A DNA stretch of 21,002 bases from Chryseobacterium sp. GTDB taxonomy: Bacteria; Bacteroidota; Bacteroidia; Flavobacteriales; Weeksellaceae. A program made the position numbers and the translations under genes. The notes under the pieces are model-generated. The model was given only the letters and a program-made list of their open reading frames with translations, did not search any database and was not told where the DNA came from. This document shows positions 13,219-21,002 of the stretch, in pieces (the first letter of the stretch is position 1; every line of letters starts with the position of its first letter). The stretch is from the NCBI GenBank assembly GCA_003248755.1, contig QFQW01000064.1, positions 1-21,002 on the forward strand, in the 5' to 3' direction.

Positions 13219-14700
13219 ATGAAAATTTTATCAGCTTCCCAAATCAAATCTTGTGATATTGCCACAATACAAAAAGGTATATCTTCTATTGATCTCATGG
13301 AAAGAGCATCAAGGTCCTGTGTGGGTTGGATCGAAGAAAATTTTAGAACAGCCAATGGATTTAAGATTTTTTGTGGTATTGGAAATAATGGCGGAGATGG
13401 TTTTGCAATTGCAAGGATGCTTTATGAAAAAGGCTTTGATGTGGAGGTTTTTATGGATAAAGGTAATTTGAAATTCTCTTCCGATACAGAAATTAATTTT
13501 AATAGAATAAAACAAATCAGTGGAATTATTATTAAAGATTTCTCTGAATTTGATAACTATAATAATTCTGTAATAGTTGATGCATTATTTGGTTATGGAT
13601 TGAATCGGGCATTGTCTGATGATTTTAAAAACTTAATTAAAACACTGAATGAAATCCAGATTCCGAAAATTTCTATTGATATTCCAACGGGGTTATATAC
13701 GGACAAGATAATTGAAAAGAGTTCAGTCGTTTTCAAAGCAGATTTTACGTTGACTTTTCAGTTTTATAAAAGAAGTTTCCTCCATTCAGAAACTGGAAAA
13801 TTTTGTGGAAGGATAATAGTCCTGAATATTGGGCTTGATGAGGACTTTATCAATGAAGCAAAGACTGATTATTTTGTAATTGATGAAACTTTAATTAAGA
13901 ATATTTATAAACATCGGGAAGAGTTTAGTCATAAAGGCACTTACGGGAAAAGTATTTTGGTTGGTGGAAGTTATGGTAAGATCGGGGCGGTTTTGATGTC
14001 GACTCTTTCAGCACTCAGAACAGGCAGCGGATTGACTTTTACTATTGCCCCAAAATGTGGAAACGTGATTCTTCAGTCTCAAATTCCCGAAGCTATGGTC
14101 ATAGATTCCGGCGAAAATTACATTAATAAAATAGAAATTCAAGATAAAGCGATTTATGGAATCGGACCAGGTTTGGGAAAAGAAATCGAAACAAAAAAAG
14201 CTTTATTGGAATTTTTGAAAAATTACGAAAATCCAATTGTTCTTGATGCGGATGCATTGAATATTTTAGCTGAAACTGAAAAATTAAATTTGATACCAAA
14301 AAACTCGGTCATCACACCACATCCTTTGGAATTCGAAAGGCTTTTTGGAAAAACTGATAACTCTTTTGAAAGATTGGAATTAGCAAAACAAAAAGCAAAA
14401 GAATTGCAGATTTTTATTGTTTTAAAAGATCATCATACTGCTGTAATTACACCAAGTCAAAAGGTTTTCTATAATATCACAGGTAATTCCGGAATGGCAA
14501 AAGGTGGAAGTGGTGATGTTTTGACAGGAATCTTAACATCATTGATTTCTCAAAAATATGAAATAGAAAGCGCTTGCATTTTTGGAATCTGGCTTCATGG
14601 TAAAGCGGGTGATTTTGCAGCTAAGGAAGTCTCAAAGGAAGCAATGTTACCCACTGATCTTATTAGTAAACTTGGGGGGACTTTCAAATATTTGAATTAA
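13219..14700 (+). CDS. nnr: Bifunctional NAD(P)H-hydrate epimerase / ADP-dependent dehydratase
   Basis: 493 aa. It repairs hydrated NAD(P)H: the N-terminal half (1-~215, YjeF_N) epimerises R- and S-NAD(P)HX, with the GNNGGDGFAIAR loop at 55-66. The C-terminal half (~230-493, ribokinase-like) dehydrates the S form using ADP, with GIGPGLG (314-320), LDADALN (342-348), TPHPLEFERL (366-375) and GNSGMAKGGSGDVLTG (422-437). Both domains look complete. A TTG at 13195 would add eight residues; MKILSASQIKSCD is the usual family start. The stop overlaps the stop of the convergent topoisomerase IB gene by 3 bases, with no terminator hairpin between them. Confidence 0.94.
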   Translation: MKILSASQIKSCDIATIQKGISSIDLMERASRSCVGWIEENFRTANGFKIFCGIGNNGGDGFAIARMLYEKGFDVEVFMDKGNLKFSSDTEINFNRIKQISGIIIKDFSEFDNYNNSVIVDALFGYGLNRALSDDFKNLIKTLNEIQIPKISIDIPTGLYTDKIIEKSSVVFKADFTLTFQFYKRSFLHSETGKFCGRIIVLNIGLDEDFINEAKTDYFVIDETLIKNIYKHREEFSHKGTYGKSILVGGSYGKIGAVLMSTLSALRTGSGLTFTIAPKCGNVILQSQIPEAMVIDSGENYINKIEIQDKAIYGIGPGLGKEIETKKALLEFLKNYENPIVLDADALNILAETEKLNLIPKNSVITPHPLEFERLFGKTDNSFERLELAKQKAKELQIFIVLKDHHTAVITPSQKVFYNITGNSGMAKGGSGDVLTGILTSLISQKYEIESACIFGIWLHGKAGDFAAKEVSKEAMLPTDLISKLGGTFKYLN

Positions 14701-15683
14701 TTCATTTTGGATTTCAACATATACAAAACACCAACTTCTGTTTCGGATAGATTTTCAGTTTTTTTCAAAAGTTTTTTAATTTCTTTTTGAAAATAATGAA
14801 TTGTTTGCCCATTTTTGTAATGTTCAAAAATCCTAGGATCAATATAAGAATCTCTGGCAACTGCGGGAGTATTTCCTAATTTTTCAGAAACGGCAACTAT
14901 TGCATTTCGGATTCTTTTTTTCATTTCTTGTTGCTGTTGTTTTTCACAAATTCCGAGTTTATCTAGGATTGCCGCCGCAATCATTGTTCCTGCCCAAGTC
15001 CGGAAATCTTTAGCAGAAAATTCTTCTCCCATTATTTCCTTGATGTATTGATTCAAATCTTGACTCTCAACCATAATTAATTCCTCATCTTCATCATAAT
15101 ATTTAAAAAGTCTGTAACCAGGTAATTCTTCTAATTCGGCAATAACTTTTGATAGCTTTGAATTGATAACGTGTTTTTCCTGATACTTTCCTGATTTTCC
15201 TTTGTAAGAAAAAATCATTTCGTCACCTTCAATTGTGAGGTGTTTTTTGCGGATTGTTGTTAATCCATAACTTTTATTCTGCTGTGTGTATTTTGGACTT
15301 CCAGGTCGGAAATAAGCTGAATCTAGAAGTCTTACCATAGCAGCCATTATTTTTTCTCGTGACATTTTTTTCTTGCGGAGATGTTGCCCTGTGACGCGGC
15401 GCATATGTTCGAGATTTTCTGCAAAATGCAGGATCCTGTCAAATTTATCAGCATCTTTTCTAGCCCGGAATTTTGGATTGTAGATATATTGCTTTCTGCC
15501 TTTTTGATCACGGCCGACTGCTAATATCTTTGCCCTTTTATTCGTTGTGATTTCTACATCTGTCCAGGCGGGTGGGATCACAAGGGACCTTATGTATTCT
15601 ATTTTTTCTTTGTCTTTGAGTTTCTCATTATTTTGATTGATGTAGAAAACATTTTTTCCCGAAGTTTGACGTAATAGTTTCAT
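14697..15683 (-). CDS. DNA topoisomerase IB (poxvirus-type)
   Basis: 328 aa. It relaxes supercoils through a 3'-phosphotyrosyl bond, without ATP. The N-terminal domain (~1-85) has VIPPAWTDVEI and RDQKGRKQYIYNPKFRA. Likely active-site residues by analogy with the viral enzyme are Arg145 (GLTTIRKKHL), Lys163 (YKGKSGK), Arg228 (KDFRTWAGT), Asn271 in place of the viral His (LGNTPAV) and the nucleophile Tyr280 (RDSYIDPRIFEHY). The size is as expected for bacterial members. It converges on nnr and shares its stop bases. It is a lone gene; the 162 bp upstream, up to ftsX, holds no promoter I can defend. Confidence 0.92.
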   Translation of the reverse strand: MKLLRQTSGKNVFYINQNNEKLKDKEKIEYIRSLVIPPAWTDVEITTNKRAKILAVGRDQKGRKQYIYNPKFRARKDADKFDRILHFAENLEHMRRVTGQHLRKKKMSREKIMAAMVRLLDSAYFRPGSPKYTQQNKSYGLTTIRKKHLTIEGDEMIFSYKGKSGKYQEKHVINSKLSKVIAELEELPGYRLFKYYDEDEELIMVESQDLNQYIKEIMGEEFSAKDFRTWAGTMIAAAILDKLGICEKQQQQEMKKRIRNAIVAVSEKLGNTPAVARDSYIDPRIFEHYKNGQTIHYFQKEIKKLLKKTENLSETEVGVLYMLKSKMN

Positions 15684-15845
15684 AATTCCTGATTTGATAT
15701 GTTTCTCTTAACAAGAAAAATGCCGATTCTGACATTTCAAGGATACTGAATTAATTGAGCTCTTTTGGCTTGTTTTATGATTTTATTAACAGAGACTAAA
15801 GCCTATTATTAAACGAAATTTTCTATTTTAGCAAAAAATTTTTTG

Positions 15846-16745
15846 ATGCCAAAGACCGTTGACGATTTTAATAAAAGCAGACTTAGATCCAGCAATATTA
15901 CTGTAGTTATCAGTATTTCTCTGGTTTTGTTCCTTGTAGGATTATTCGGGTTGATTTTGATTAATGCTCAAAAATATTCTGATTATATCAAGGAGCAATT
16001 GGTTGTAGAAGCTTATTTTGATGAGTATCTTGATCCTCGTGATTCTGCTAAAACGCTGAAATTCCAAGAAGAGACTTTTGCAAAAATCAAACAGCAGAAT
16101 TATGTAAAACAAGCCAAATATATTTCCAAACAGCAAGCTTCTGTTTTAGCAAAAAAACAGTTGGGAATCGATTCTGATGCATTGTTTGAGGAAGATATTT
16201 TTCCGGCTTCTGTTGAGGTAACTTTGAAGCCGGAGTTTGTAGATCCAGCAAAAATTGATGGTGTTGTAGCACAGTTGAAAGCTATTGATGGTATAAAAGA
16301 CGTTGCAAATGATAACAAATTAACCATCGATGTTTATAATAATTTGAATAGAATCCTGACGTGGATTTTGGCATTTTCAATTTTATTCTTGATTGTAGCT
16401 ATTGTTTTGATTAACAATTCAATTAGATTAAAAATATTCTCAAAAAGATTCATTATCAAAACAATGCAGTTGGTAGGGGCAAAAAGAAGGTTTATTCTAA
16501 TGCCGTTTATCAAAGAAGCTTTGGTTTTGGGATTGATTGGTGCTTTTATCGGACTTTTGGCTTTAGGCGGAATTTGGTATTATTTTACCAATCAAATTGG
16601 AACTCCTTTCGTACAAGACACAAACCAATATGTTGTTTTGGTATTAATAGTTTTATTTATAGGTGTCTTTATTACAATCGCAAGTACTATCTTTGCAACT
16701 TGGAGATTCTTGCGAAGTAACGTAGATGATTTATATTACTCTTAA
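15846..16745 (+). CDS. ftsX: Cell division protein FtsX-like permease
   Basis: 299 aa. FtsX is the membrane part of the FtsEX ABC complex that activates peptidoglycan hydrolases at the division site. TM1 is ~18-40 (ITVVISISLVLFLVGLFGLI). A ~125-residue periplasmic domain follows (VVEAYFDEYL...), then TM2 (~167-189, ILAFSILFLIVAIVLI), TM3 (EALVLGLIGAFIGLLALGG) and TM4 (VVLVLIVLFIGVFITIAS). LIKIFSKRF-like and MQLVGAKRRFI segments near TM2 fit the coupling region. The ATG at 15846 is chosen over a TTG one codon before it. ftsE is not adjacent, as is common in Bacteroidota. A DUF3098 gene follows after 2 bp. Confidence 0.9.
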   Translation: MPKTVDDFNKSRLRSSNITVVISISLVLFLVGLFGLILINAQKYSDYIKEQLVVEAYFDEYLDPRDSAKTLKFQEETFAKIKQQNYVKQAKYISKQQASVLAKKQLGIDSDALFEEDIFPASVEVTLKPEFVDPAKIDGVVAQLKAIDGIKDVANDNKLTIDVYNNLNRILTWILAFSILFLIVAIVLINNSIRLKIFSKRFIIKTMQLVGAKRRFILMPFIKEALVLGLIGAFIGLLALGGIWYYFTNQIGTPFVQDTNQYVVLVLIVLFIGVFITIASTIFATWRFLRSNVDDLYYS

Positions 16746-16747
16746 AA

Positions 16748-17053
16748 ATGGCAAAAAAAACAAAAAATAAATATTCTGCAGACCAGTTCGGAACATCTGA
16801 AAATGTTGAGAAAAAGACATTCTATTTCAGAAACAAAAATTTCAAATTAATGTTAATGGGTTTGGGATTGATTCTGTTAGGATTTGTTTTGATGATGGGT
16901 GCGGATGCAAATACAACTCCGGAAGGGAAATTTGATCCGAATTATTGGAACGAGGATATTTTCTCTTTTAGAAGAATTAGATTAGCACCATTATTGGTTA
17001 TTGCAGGTTTTATAGTTCAGGTGGTTGCAATTCTGAAAAGAAACAAAGATTAA
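16748..17053 (+). CDS. DUF3098 family small membrane protein
   Basis: 101 aa. A Lys-rich cytoplasmic start is followed by FRNKNFKLMLMGLGLILLGF (first membrane segment, ~33-52), a short loop with FDPNYWNEDIFSFRRIRLAP, and a second segment (LLVIAGFIVQVVAIL, ~82-96) ending RNKD. This is the DUF3098 pattern, including the conserved IFSFRRIRLAP. Function is unknown. It lies 2 bp after ftsX and before uppP; from memory this order is common in Bacteroidota and hints at a role in division or wall synthesis (inference). Confidence 0.85.
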   Translation: MAKKTKNKYSADQFGTSENVEKKTFYFRNKNFKLMLMGLGLILLGFVLMMGADANTTPEGKFDPNYWNEDIFSFRRIRLAPLLVIAGFIVQVVAILKRNKD

Positions 17054-17075
17054 TCTTAATTTTAAGTAAAATAAC

Positions 17076-17109
17076 AGCTTTGTCTTGATTCTTCGAGGCA
17101 AAGTTTTTT
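17076..17109 (+). terminator. Intrinsic terminator between DUF3098 and uppP
   Basis: CTTTGTCTTG (17078-17087) pairs with CGAGGCAAAG (17094-17103), 10 bp with two G-U pairs and a 6-nt loop, followed by TTTTTT. The uppP start lies 20 bases further, so uppP would need read-through or a promoter overlapping this region. Confidence 0.7.
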
Positions 17110-17129
17110 ATTAGTAAAATAAACAAACT

Positions 17130-17948
17130 ATGGATTTGATAAAAGCAATCATCATTGCGATTATAGAAGGGCTTACGGAATATTTGCCAATTTCTTCAAC
17201 GGCACATATGGGTTTTGCGGCAAACCTTATGGGATTGGAGGAGACCGAATTTTTGAAGATGTTTCAGGTTTCAATTCAGTTTGGAGCAATACTCTCTGTG
17301 GTTGTAGCTTATTGGAAAAAGTTCTTTGATTTCAGTAATCTTCAGTTTTATTACAAATTAGCTTTTGCTGTTTTACCGGCTTTGATTATTGGTTTTTTCT
17401 TAGATGATCTTATCGAATCGGTTCTTGGAAATCAAATAGCAATTTCATCGGTTTTGGTTTTAGGCGGCGTTGTTTTATTATTTGCAGATAACTGGTTCAA
17501 AAACCCGATTGTTCACGATGAGAAAGAAATCACTATCAAAAAAGCAGTAACTATTGGCTTTTGGCAATGTCTGGCAATGATGCCCGGGACGAGTAGAAGT
17601 GCAGCTTCCATCATTGGAGGAATGACGCAAGGCTTATCCAGAAAAGCTGCTGCAGAATTCTCTTTTTTCTTGGCAGTTCCTACAATGTTGGCAGTGACGG
17701 TTTATTCGGTTTTTGTAAAGACTTGGGGAAAAGAAACTCCGAATCCAATGAAAGGTTATGAAATGATTTTGCAATCCCAAGACCATATTTTGATTTTCAT
17801 AATTGGAAATATTGTTGCTTTTGTTGTAGCTTGGATTGCTATCAAATCGTTCATCGCTTTGCTTAACAAGTATGGTTTCCGACCATGGGGCTGGTATCGT
17901 ATTTTTGTAGGTATAGCTTTATTGATCTATTTTTATTGGTTCAAATAA
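17130..17948 (+). CDS. uppP: Undecaprenyl-diphosphatase (UppP/BacA)
   Basis: 272 aa, polytopic inner-membrane enzyme that dephosphorylates undecaprenyl pyrophosphate to recycle the lipid carrier for peptidoglycan; overproduction gives bacitracin tolerance. The two signature regions are intact: EGLTEYLPISSTAHM (13-27, Glu/Ser motif) and MMPGTSRSAASIIGGM (~150-165, Arg of PGTSRS). About eight hydrophobic segments are visible, and the length is the family's norm. It lies downstream of ftsX and DUF3098 and 84 bp upstream of truB on the same strand. Confidence 0.95.
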   Translation: MDLIKAIIIAIIEGLTEYLPISSTAHMGFAANLMGLEETEFLKMFQVSIQFGAILSVVVAYWKKFFDFSNLQFYYKLAFAVLPALIIGFFLDDLIESVLGNQIAISSVLVLGGVVLLFADNWFKNPIVHDEKEITIKKAVTIGFWQCLAMMPGTSRSAASIIGGMTQGLSRKAAAEFSFFLAVPTMLAVTVYSVFVKTWGKETPNPMKGYEMILQSQDHILIFIIGNIVAFVVAWIAIKSFIALLNKYGFRPWGWYRIFVGIALLIYFYWFK

Positions 17949-18032
17949 AAAAATATTCGAGCTACATAAAATATTACGTTTTAAAATTACAGAAAAAAGC
18001 CTCCATAACTCCCAAACTTTCTAACCCAAAAA

Positions 18033-18731
18033 GTGACAGCAGAAGAATTACAATCCGGACATATATTTCTATTGGACAAACCTTTGGATTGGACCAGTTT
18101 TCAGGCTGTCAATAAACTGAAATTTAAACTAAAGAGAGAGTTCAAAGAATTGCCTAAAAAATTCAAAATTGGTCACGCCGGAACTTTGGATCCCAGAGCA
18201 ACCGGACTTTTGATTGTTTGCACAGGAAAATTCACAAAGAAGATTCCGGAGATTCAGGATGCGCCAAAGGAGTATTGGACGGAAATTAAAATTGGTGTCC
18301 AAACCGAATCCTACGATACAGAAAAACCAGAAATCTTACATCAAGATTTTTCCCATATTACGGAAGAGCAGATTCGTTTGGCTTTAGAAAAATTCATAGG
18401 AGAGATCGATCAAAAACCACCAGTTTTCTCAGCTATCAAAATCGATGGGAACAGAGCTTACGATTTAGCCAGAAAAGGCGAAGAAATTGAAATGAAATCA
18501 AGAAAGACTACTATTCATTATATTAATGATATTAAAATTGACTTGCCTTTAATTTCTTTCACTGTTGGTTGCAGCAAAGGAACTTACATCAGAAGTCTGG
18601 CTCACGACATTGGACAAGAATTGGAAGTTGGCGCATATCTTACGCAACTTAGAAGAACTAAAATTGGAAATTATTCTGTGAATGATTCTAAATCGGAATA
18701 TCTTGAAAATGACTTTCGATTTTCGGAATAA
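18033..18731 (+). CDS. truB: tRNA pseudouridine(55) synthase TruB
   Basis: 232 aa. It converts U55 in the T loop of most tRNAs to pseudouridine. LLDKPLDWTSFQAVNKLK (13-30) is the first motif. Catalytic Asp53 lies in GHAGTLDPRATGLL. YDTEKPE, KPPVFSAIKIDGNRAYDLAR and CSKGTYIRSLAHDIG follow in the usual order. There is no PUA domain, so it is a short form. The start is GTG (18033), as no ATG precedes the conserved TAEELQSG; GTG is unusual among the genes in this window. The following secreted-protein gene begins 4 bases after the stop. Confidence 0.93.
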   Translation: MTAEELQSGHIFLLDKPLDWTSFQAVNKLKFKLKREFKELPKKFKIGHAGTLDPRATGLLIVCTGKFTKKIPEIQDAPKEYWTEIKIGVQTESYDTEKPEILHQDFSHITEEQIRLALEKFIGEIDQKPPVFSAIKIDGNRAYDLARKGEEIEMKSRKTTIHYINDIKIDLPLISFTVGCSKGTYIRSLAHDIGQELEVGAYLTQLRRTKIGNYSVNDSKSEYLENDFRFSE

Positions 18732-18735
18732 TAAT

Positions 18736-19329
18736 ATGATTAAGAAACTATTATTTTTTAGTAGCGTTATATTTTCTATGTTGATTTTTGCCCAATCATC
18801 ATCTGAAAGTAAAACAATGGGATTTTATATTAGTCCGAGTGTTCAGGTTGGATATAATCTGGGAAACTCGATTAAAGATAAACAGAATCAAGATTCTCCA
18901 TATTATCAGCAATATATAAGACCCAATCTTCCCAATGATTTTACTTATGGAATTGGAATTGTAGGAGGTTATCAGTTATTGTCTTTTTTCGCTTTAGGAA
19001 CAGGACTTAAATATAATTATATCGCTGACAGCCTGCATCTTTTGAGTTGGACTATACAGCCAAAATTTTTTTTAGGAAAAGATAACGGATGGAAAGGAAT
19101 TATTGAACTGGAATATGGAAGTCAAATTAATAAAGCTAATGTAGAAAATTCTAAACATTATGGATTGAAAATTGGTTTCCAAGACTCTTTTTCGAAAAGG
19201 CTTAATCAAGAGTTTGCATTGTTTTTTCAGTCTCATGATTTTACTTTTTCTAATGCGGCTTTTGTTGGTTTTTCTATAAGCGCTACCATATTTAGTAACA
19301 AAAATTATACAGTTTACGGAAAGGATTAA
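18736..19329 (+). CDS. Predicted outer-membrane beta-barrel-like protein of unknown function
   Basis: 197 aa. MIKKLLFFSSVIFSMLIFAQ is a clear signal peptide, and this ATG is preferred over an in-frame one at 18682, which overlaps truB. The mature part alternates polar and hydrophobic residues (FYISPSVQVGYNLG, YGIGIVGGYQLLSFFALGTG, PKFFLGKDNGWKGIIELEYG, AAFVGFSISATIFS). This suggests 8-10 beta strands of a small outer-membrane barrel. I recognise no named family. It is wedged between truB (4-bp gap) and rluF (stop and start overlap, TAATG), so it must be co-transcribed with them. Confidence 0.75.
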   Translation: MIKKLLFFSSVIFSMLIFAQSSSESKTMGFYISPSVQVGYNLGNSIKDKQNQDSPYYQQYIRPNLPNDFTYGIGIVGGYQLLSFFALGTGLKYNYIADSLHLLSWTIQPKFFLGKDNGWKGIIELEYGSQINKANVENSKHYGLKIGFQDSFSKRLNQEFALFFQSHDFTFSNAAFVGFSISATIFSNKNYTVYGKD

Positions 19330-20051
19330 TGGAAAAAATAAGAATCAATAAATATTTGTCGGAAGTCGGTTTCTGCTCCAGAAGAGCGGCGGATAAACTT
19401 TTGGAAGAGGGTAGAATTACCATTAATGGAAAAGTTCCGGAATTGGGAACCAAAGTTTCTGATGAGGATGAGATTTTGGTAGATGGAAAATCAATAAAAA
19501 AAGTAGAAGAGGAGTTTGTTTACATCGCTTTCAACAAGCCCGTGGGAATCGTCTGTACAACAGATACGAAACGGGAAAAAAACAATATTGTTGACTACAT
19601 CAATCATCCAAAACGTATTTTCCCGATAGGCAGATTGGATAAACCAAGTGAAGGATTGATTCTACTAACCTCCGATGGCGATATTGTCAATAAGATTCTA
19701 AGGGCGAGAAATAATCACGAGAAAGAATATTATGTAAGAGTTGATAAACCTATTACCGAAAAGTTTCTTGAAAAAATGAGAAATGGTGTTCCGATTCTTG
19801 ATACAATTACCAAAAAATGTGAAGTCGAGAAAATCGATACAATGAATTTCCGGATTGTGCTCACACAAGGTCTCAACCGTCAGATCCGAAGAATGTGCGA
19901 ATATCTCGGATATGAAGTCAAAAAGCTCAAGAGGATCCGTATTATGAATATCAAACTTGATCTTCCTGTTGGCAAATGGCGTGATCTGACCGAGACTGAA
20001 TTGAAGGAATTGAATAGTCTTCTTTCGGAGTCCAGGAAAACGGTTAATTAA
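19329..20051 (+). CDS. rluF: 23S rRNA pseudouridine synthase, RluF-like (RsuA/RluB/E/F family)
   Basis: 240 aa. The N-terminal S4 RNA-binding domain (1-~58) has IRINKYLSEVGFCSRRAADK and INGKVPELG. The catalytic domain has FPIGRLDKPSEGLILLTSDG with Asp104, then HEKEYYVRVDKPI, and QGLNRQIRRMCEYLGYEV with KLKRIRIMN. The RQIRRMCE / RIRIMN blocks are closest to RluF, which modifies U2604 of 23S rRNA in E. coli; target-site transfer is an inference. The ATG overlaps the stop of the preceding gene. It converges with the helix-hairpin-helix gene, with 2 bp between stops and no hairpin terminator. Confidence 0.88.
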   Translation: MEKIRINKYLSEVGFCSRRAADKLLEEGRITINGKVPELGTKVSDEDEILVDGKSIKKVEEEFVYIAFNKPVGIVCTTDTKREKNNIVDYINHPKRIFPIGRLDKPSEGLILLTSDGDIVNKILRARNNHEKEYYVRVDKPITEKFLEKMRNGVPILDTITKKCEVEKIDTMNFRIVLTQGLNRQIRRMCEYLGYEVKKLKRIRIMNIKLDLPVGKWRDLTETELKELNSLLSESRKTVN

Positions 20052-20053
20052 TC

Positions 20054-21002
20054 TTATTTTATATAAAGTCTCATTCTTTCCTCATATTCTGGTTTGAGTT
20101 TTAAAAATTTCAAAATCTTCTTATCATCAGGATAGGTAATTCGGTAAAAAATAATCTTATCAGCAGAATATCGGAAATAAGGATGGTTTTTTAACCAATC
20201 TTCCGGAGCTTCTGCAAGCGAATGTTTTGCGACATTCGAGTTGTCAAGTTTCGTAATATAAACCAGTTTTTCGCCTAAAGCCCTATCGATCTCATAGGTT
20301 TCCAAAAGTTGATTTTTATTGATAAAACCCCCTAATTTCTTTCTGAAAGCTAAAATTCCTGCTGAATCTTTCTCGGTAAATCCAAATTCCTGTAATTGTT
20401 TGAAAGTAATTTGATTAAGATTGATTTTTGAAAAATCAGTTTTTTCTGTGACTGTAGTTTTTTCCTCTGTTTGTTTAGGTTTATCGGCAACAGAAAGCTT
20501 GATCCAAGGTTTAATTTCCTCAAATTTTTCTGCCGAAATCATAAAACATTTTTGAACATCTTCCAACGACTTGAAAGAACCTTTCAGAATCTTGTCTCGA
20601 TATTTCAAAATCGAAATAGCTTGTTTTTCAGAGAATCCCAACTGTTGCCATTGTTCTTGATTCAGCTCATTCGGGTCAAAGTAATGATTGATTTTCACTA
20701 CTTCTTTTTCTTTCTTTTTCTCAAATTTTTGAGCCAAGTTTTCTGGAGTCTTATCTTGTAAAATCAAATAAGGCGACATCTGCGCGAATTGTTCATCATT
20801 AATCATAAAGCATTCTTTCAGCTTTTCTTTGCTGATGAAACTTCCACCGAGATAAGTTTTATATTTCAAAATTGCAGCAGATTGTTTCTCGGAAAAACCA
20901 AGGTTTTCCCAGTCTTTCTGAGAATAATTGTCCGGATTGAATTTCCCATTAATATTAAGTTTTTTCTTTTCGTAAGTTGTATTATTCTTAAAATCAGAAT
21001 TC
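20054..21002 (-). CDS. Helix-hairpin-helix repeat protein (ComEA-like), 5' end outside window
   Basis: 315 C-terminal residues are visible; the frame stays open to the window edge, so the apparent TTG start at 20869 is internal. Three well-kept modules of about 60-70 residues are seen. Each has F(D/N)P-N..., a 'LGFSEKQAxxILKYR' helix-hairpin-helix core, then a GGxFxxxExLxxCFMI-like hairpin: FNPDNYSQKDWENLGFSEKQ, FDPNELNQEQWQQLGFSEKQ and INLNQITFKQLQEFGFTEKD. A fourth, degenerate one ends the protein (HPYFRYSADKIIFYR). Such domains bind DNA backbones without sequence preference; in ComEA they serve DNA uptake. The function of the multi-module Bacteroidota form is not established. Localisation cannot be judged without the N-terminus. 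Confidence 0.85.
   Translation of the reverse strand, partial: NSDFKNNTTYEKKKLNINGKFNPDNYSQKDWENLGFSEKQSAAILKYKTYLGGSFISKEKLKECFMINDEQFAQMSPYLILQDKTPENLAQKFEKKKEKEVVKINHYFDPNELNQEQWQQLGFSEKQAISILKYRDKILKGSFKSLEDVQKCFMISAEKFEEIKPWIKLSVADKPKQTEEKTTVTEKTDFSKINLNQITFKQLQEFGFTEKDSAGILAFRKKLGGFINKNQLLETYEIDRALGEKLVYITKLDNSNVAKHSLAEAPEDWLKNHPYFRYSADKIIFYRITYPDDKKILKFLKLKPEYEERMRLYIK

Overview
The window reads as a low-GC chromosomal segment of a flavobacterium-like Bacteroidota, most likely from the Chryseobacterium/Weeksellaceae neighbourhood (inferred from gene content and order; no search was run). Supporting signs are two GLPGLI-family genes, a BlaI/M56 regulatory pair, a DUF3098 gene next to ftsX, Bacteroidota-type promoters (TTG, about 19 nt, TAnnTTTG) and almost no Shine-Dalgarno sequences. 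There are no rRNA genes, no CRISPR array, no transposase and no gene-free stretch over 300 bases. Most of the window is housekeeping, with a few unusual insertions.

Layout. 1-3464 (+): tail of an unrecognised gene, then topoisomerase IV subunit A (parC) and a rhomboid protease, closed by a hairpin terminator. 3514-5233 (-): an ABM-type monooxygenase, a DJ-1/PfpI protein and a Crp/Fnr regulator whose tenth codon is a stop; a CRP-like palindrome and a good promoter lie before the DJ-1 gene. 5301-7715 (-): prmC, yaaA and tsaC, acting in translation termination, oxidative stress and tRNA t6A synthesis; prmC carries an in-frame palindromic repeat. 7762-8271 (-): initiator tRNA-fMet with promoter and terminator, followed by a small GIY-YIG nuclease gene and then a second, 5'-truncated copy of the tRNA 3' half with its own terminator.

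8394-12712 (+): a BlaI-type repressor with a clear promoter/operator, an M56 (BlaR1-like) membrane peptidase with a long repeat-containing periplasmic part, an internal terminator, and two tandem GLPGLI secreted proteins, ended by a bidirectional terminator shared with mscL (-). 13219-15683: the NAD(P)HX repair enzyme (+) converges with and overlaps a topoisomerase IB (-). 15846-20051 (+): ftsX, DUF3098, uppP, truB, a small outer-membrane-like protein and rluF, linking cell division, undecaprenyl phosphate recycling and RNA pseudouridylation. 20054-21002 (-): a helix-hairpin-helix repeat protein running off the window.

The observations most worth following are the tRNA-fMet/GIY-YIG/partial-tRNA arrangement, which looks like a minimal tRNA-targeting mobile unit; the palindromic repeat inside the prmC reading frame; the nonsense codon in an otherwise intact Crp/Fnr regulator that sits next to a CRP-like operator; and the 23-residue repeat array in the M56 protein.
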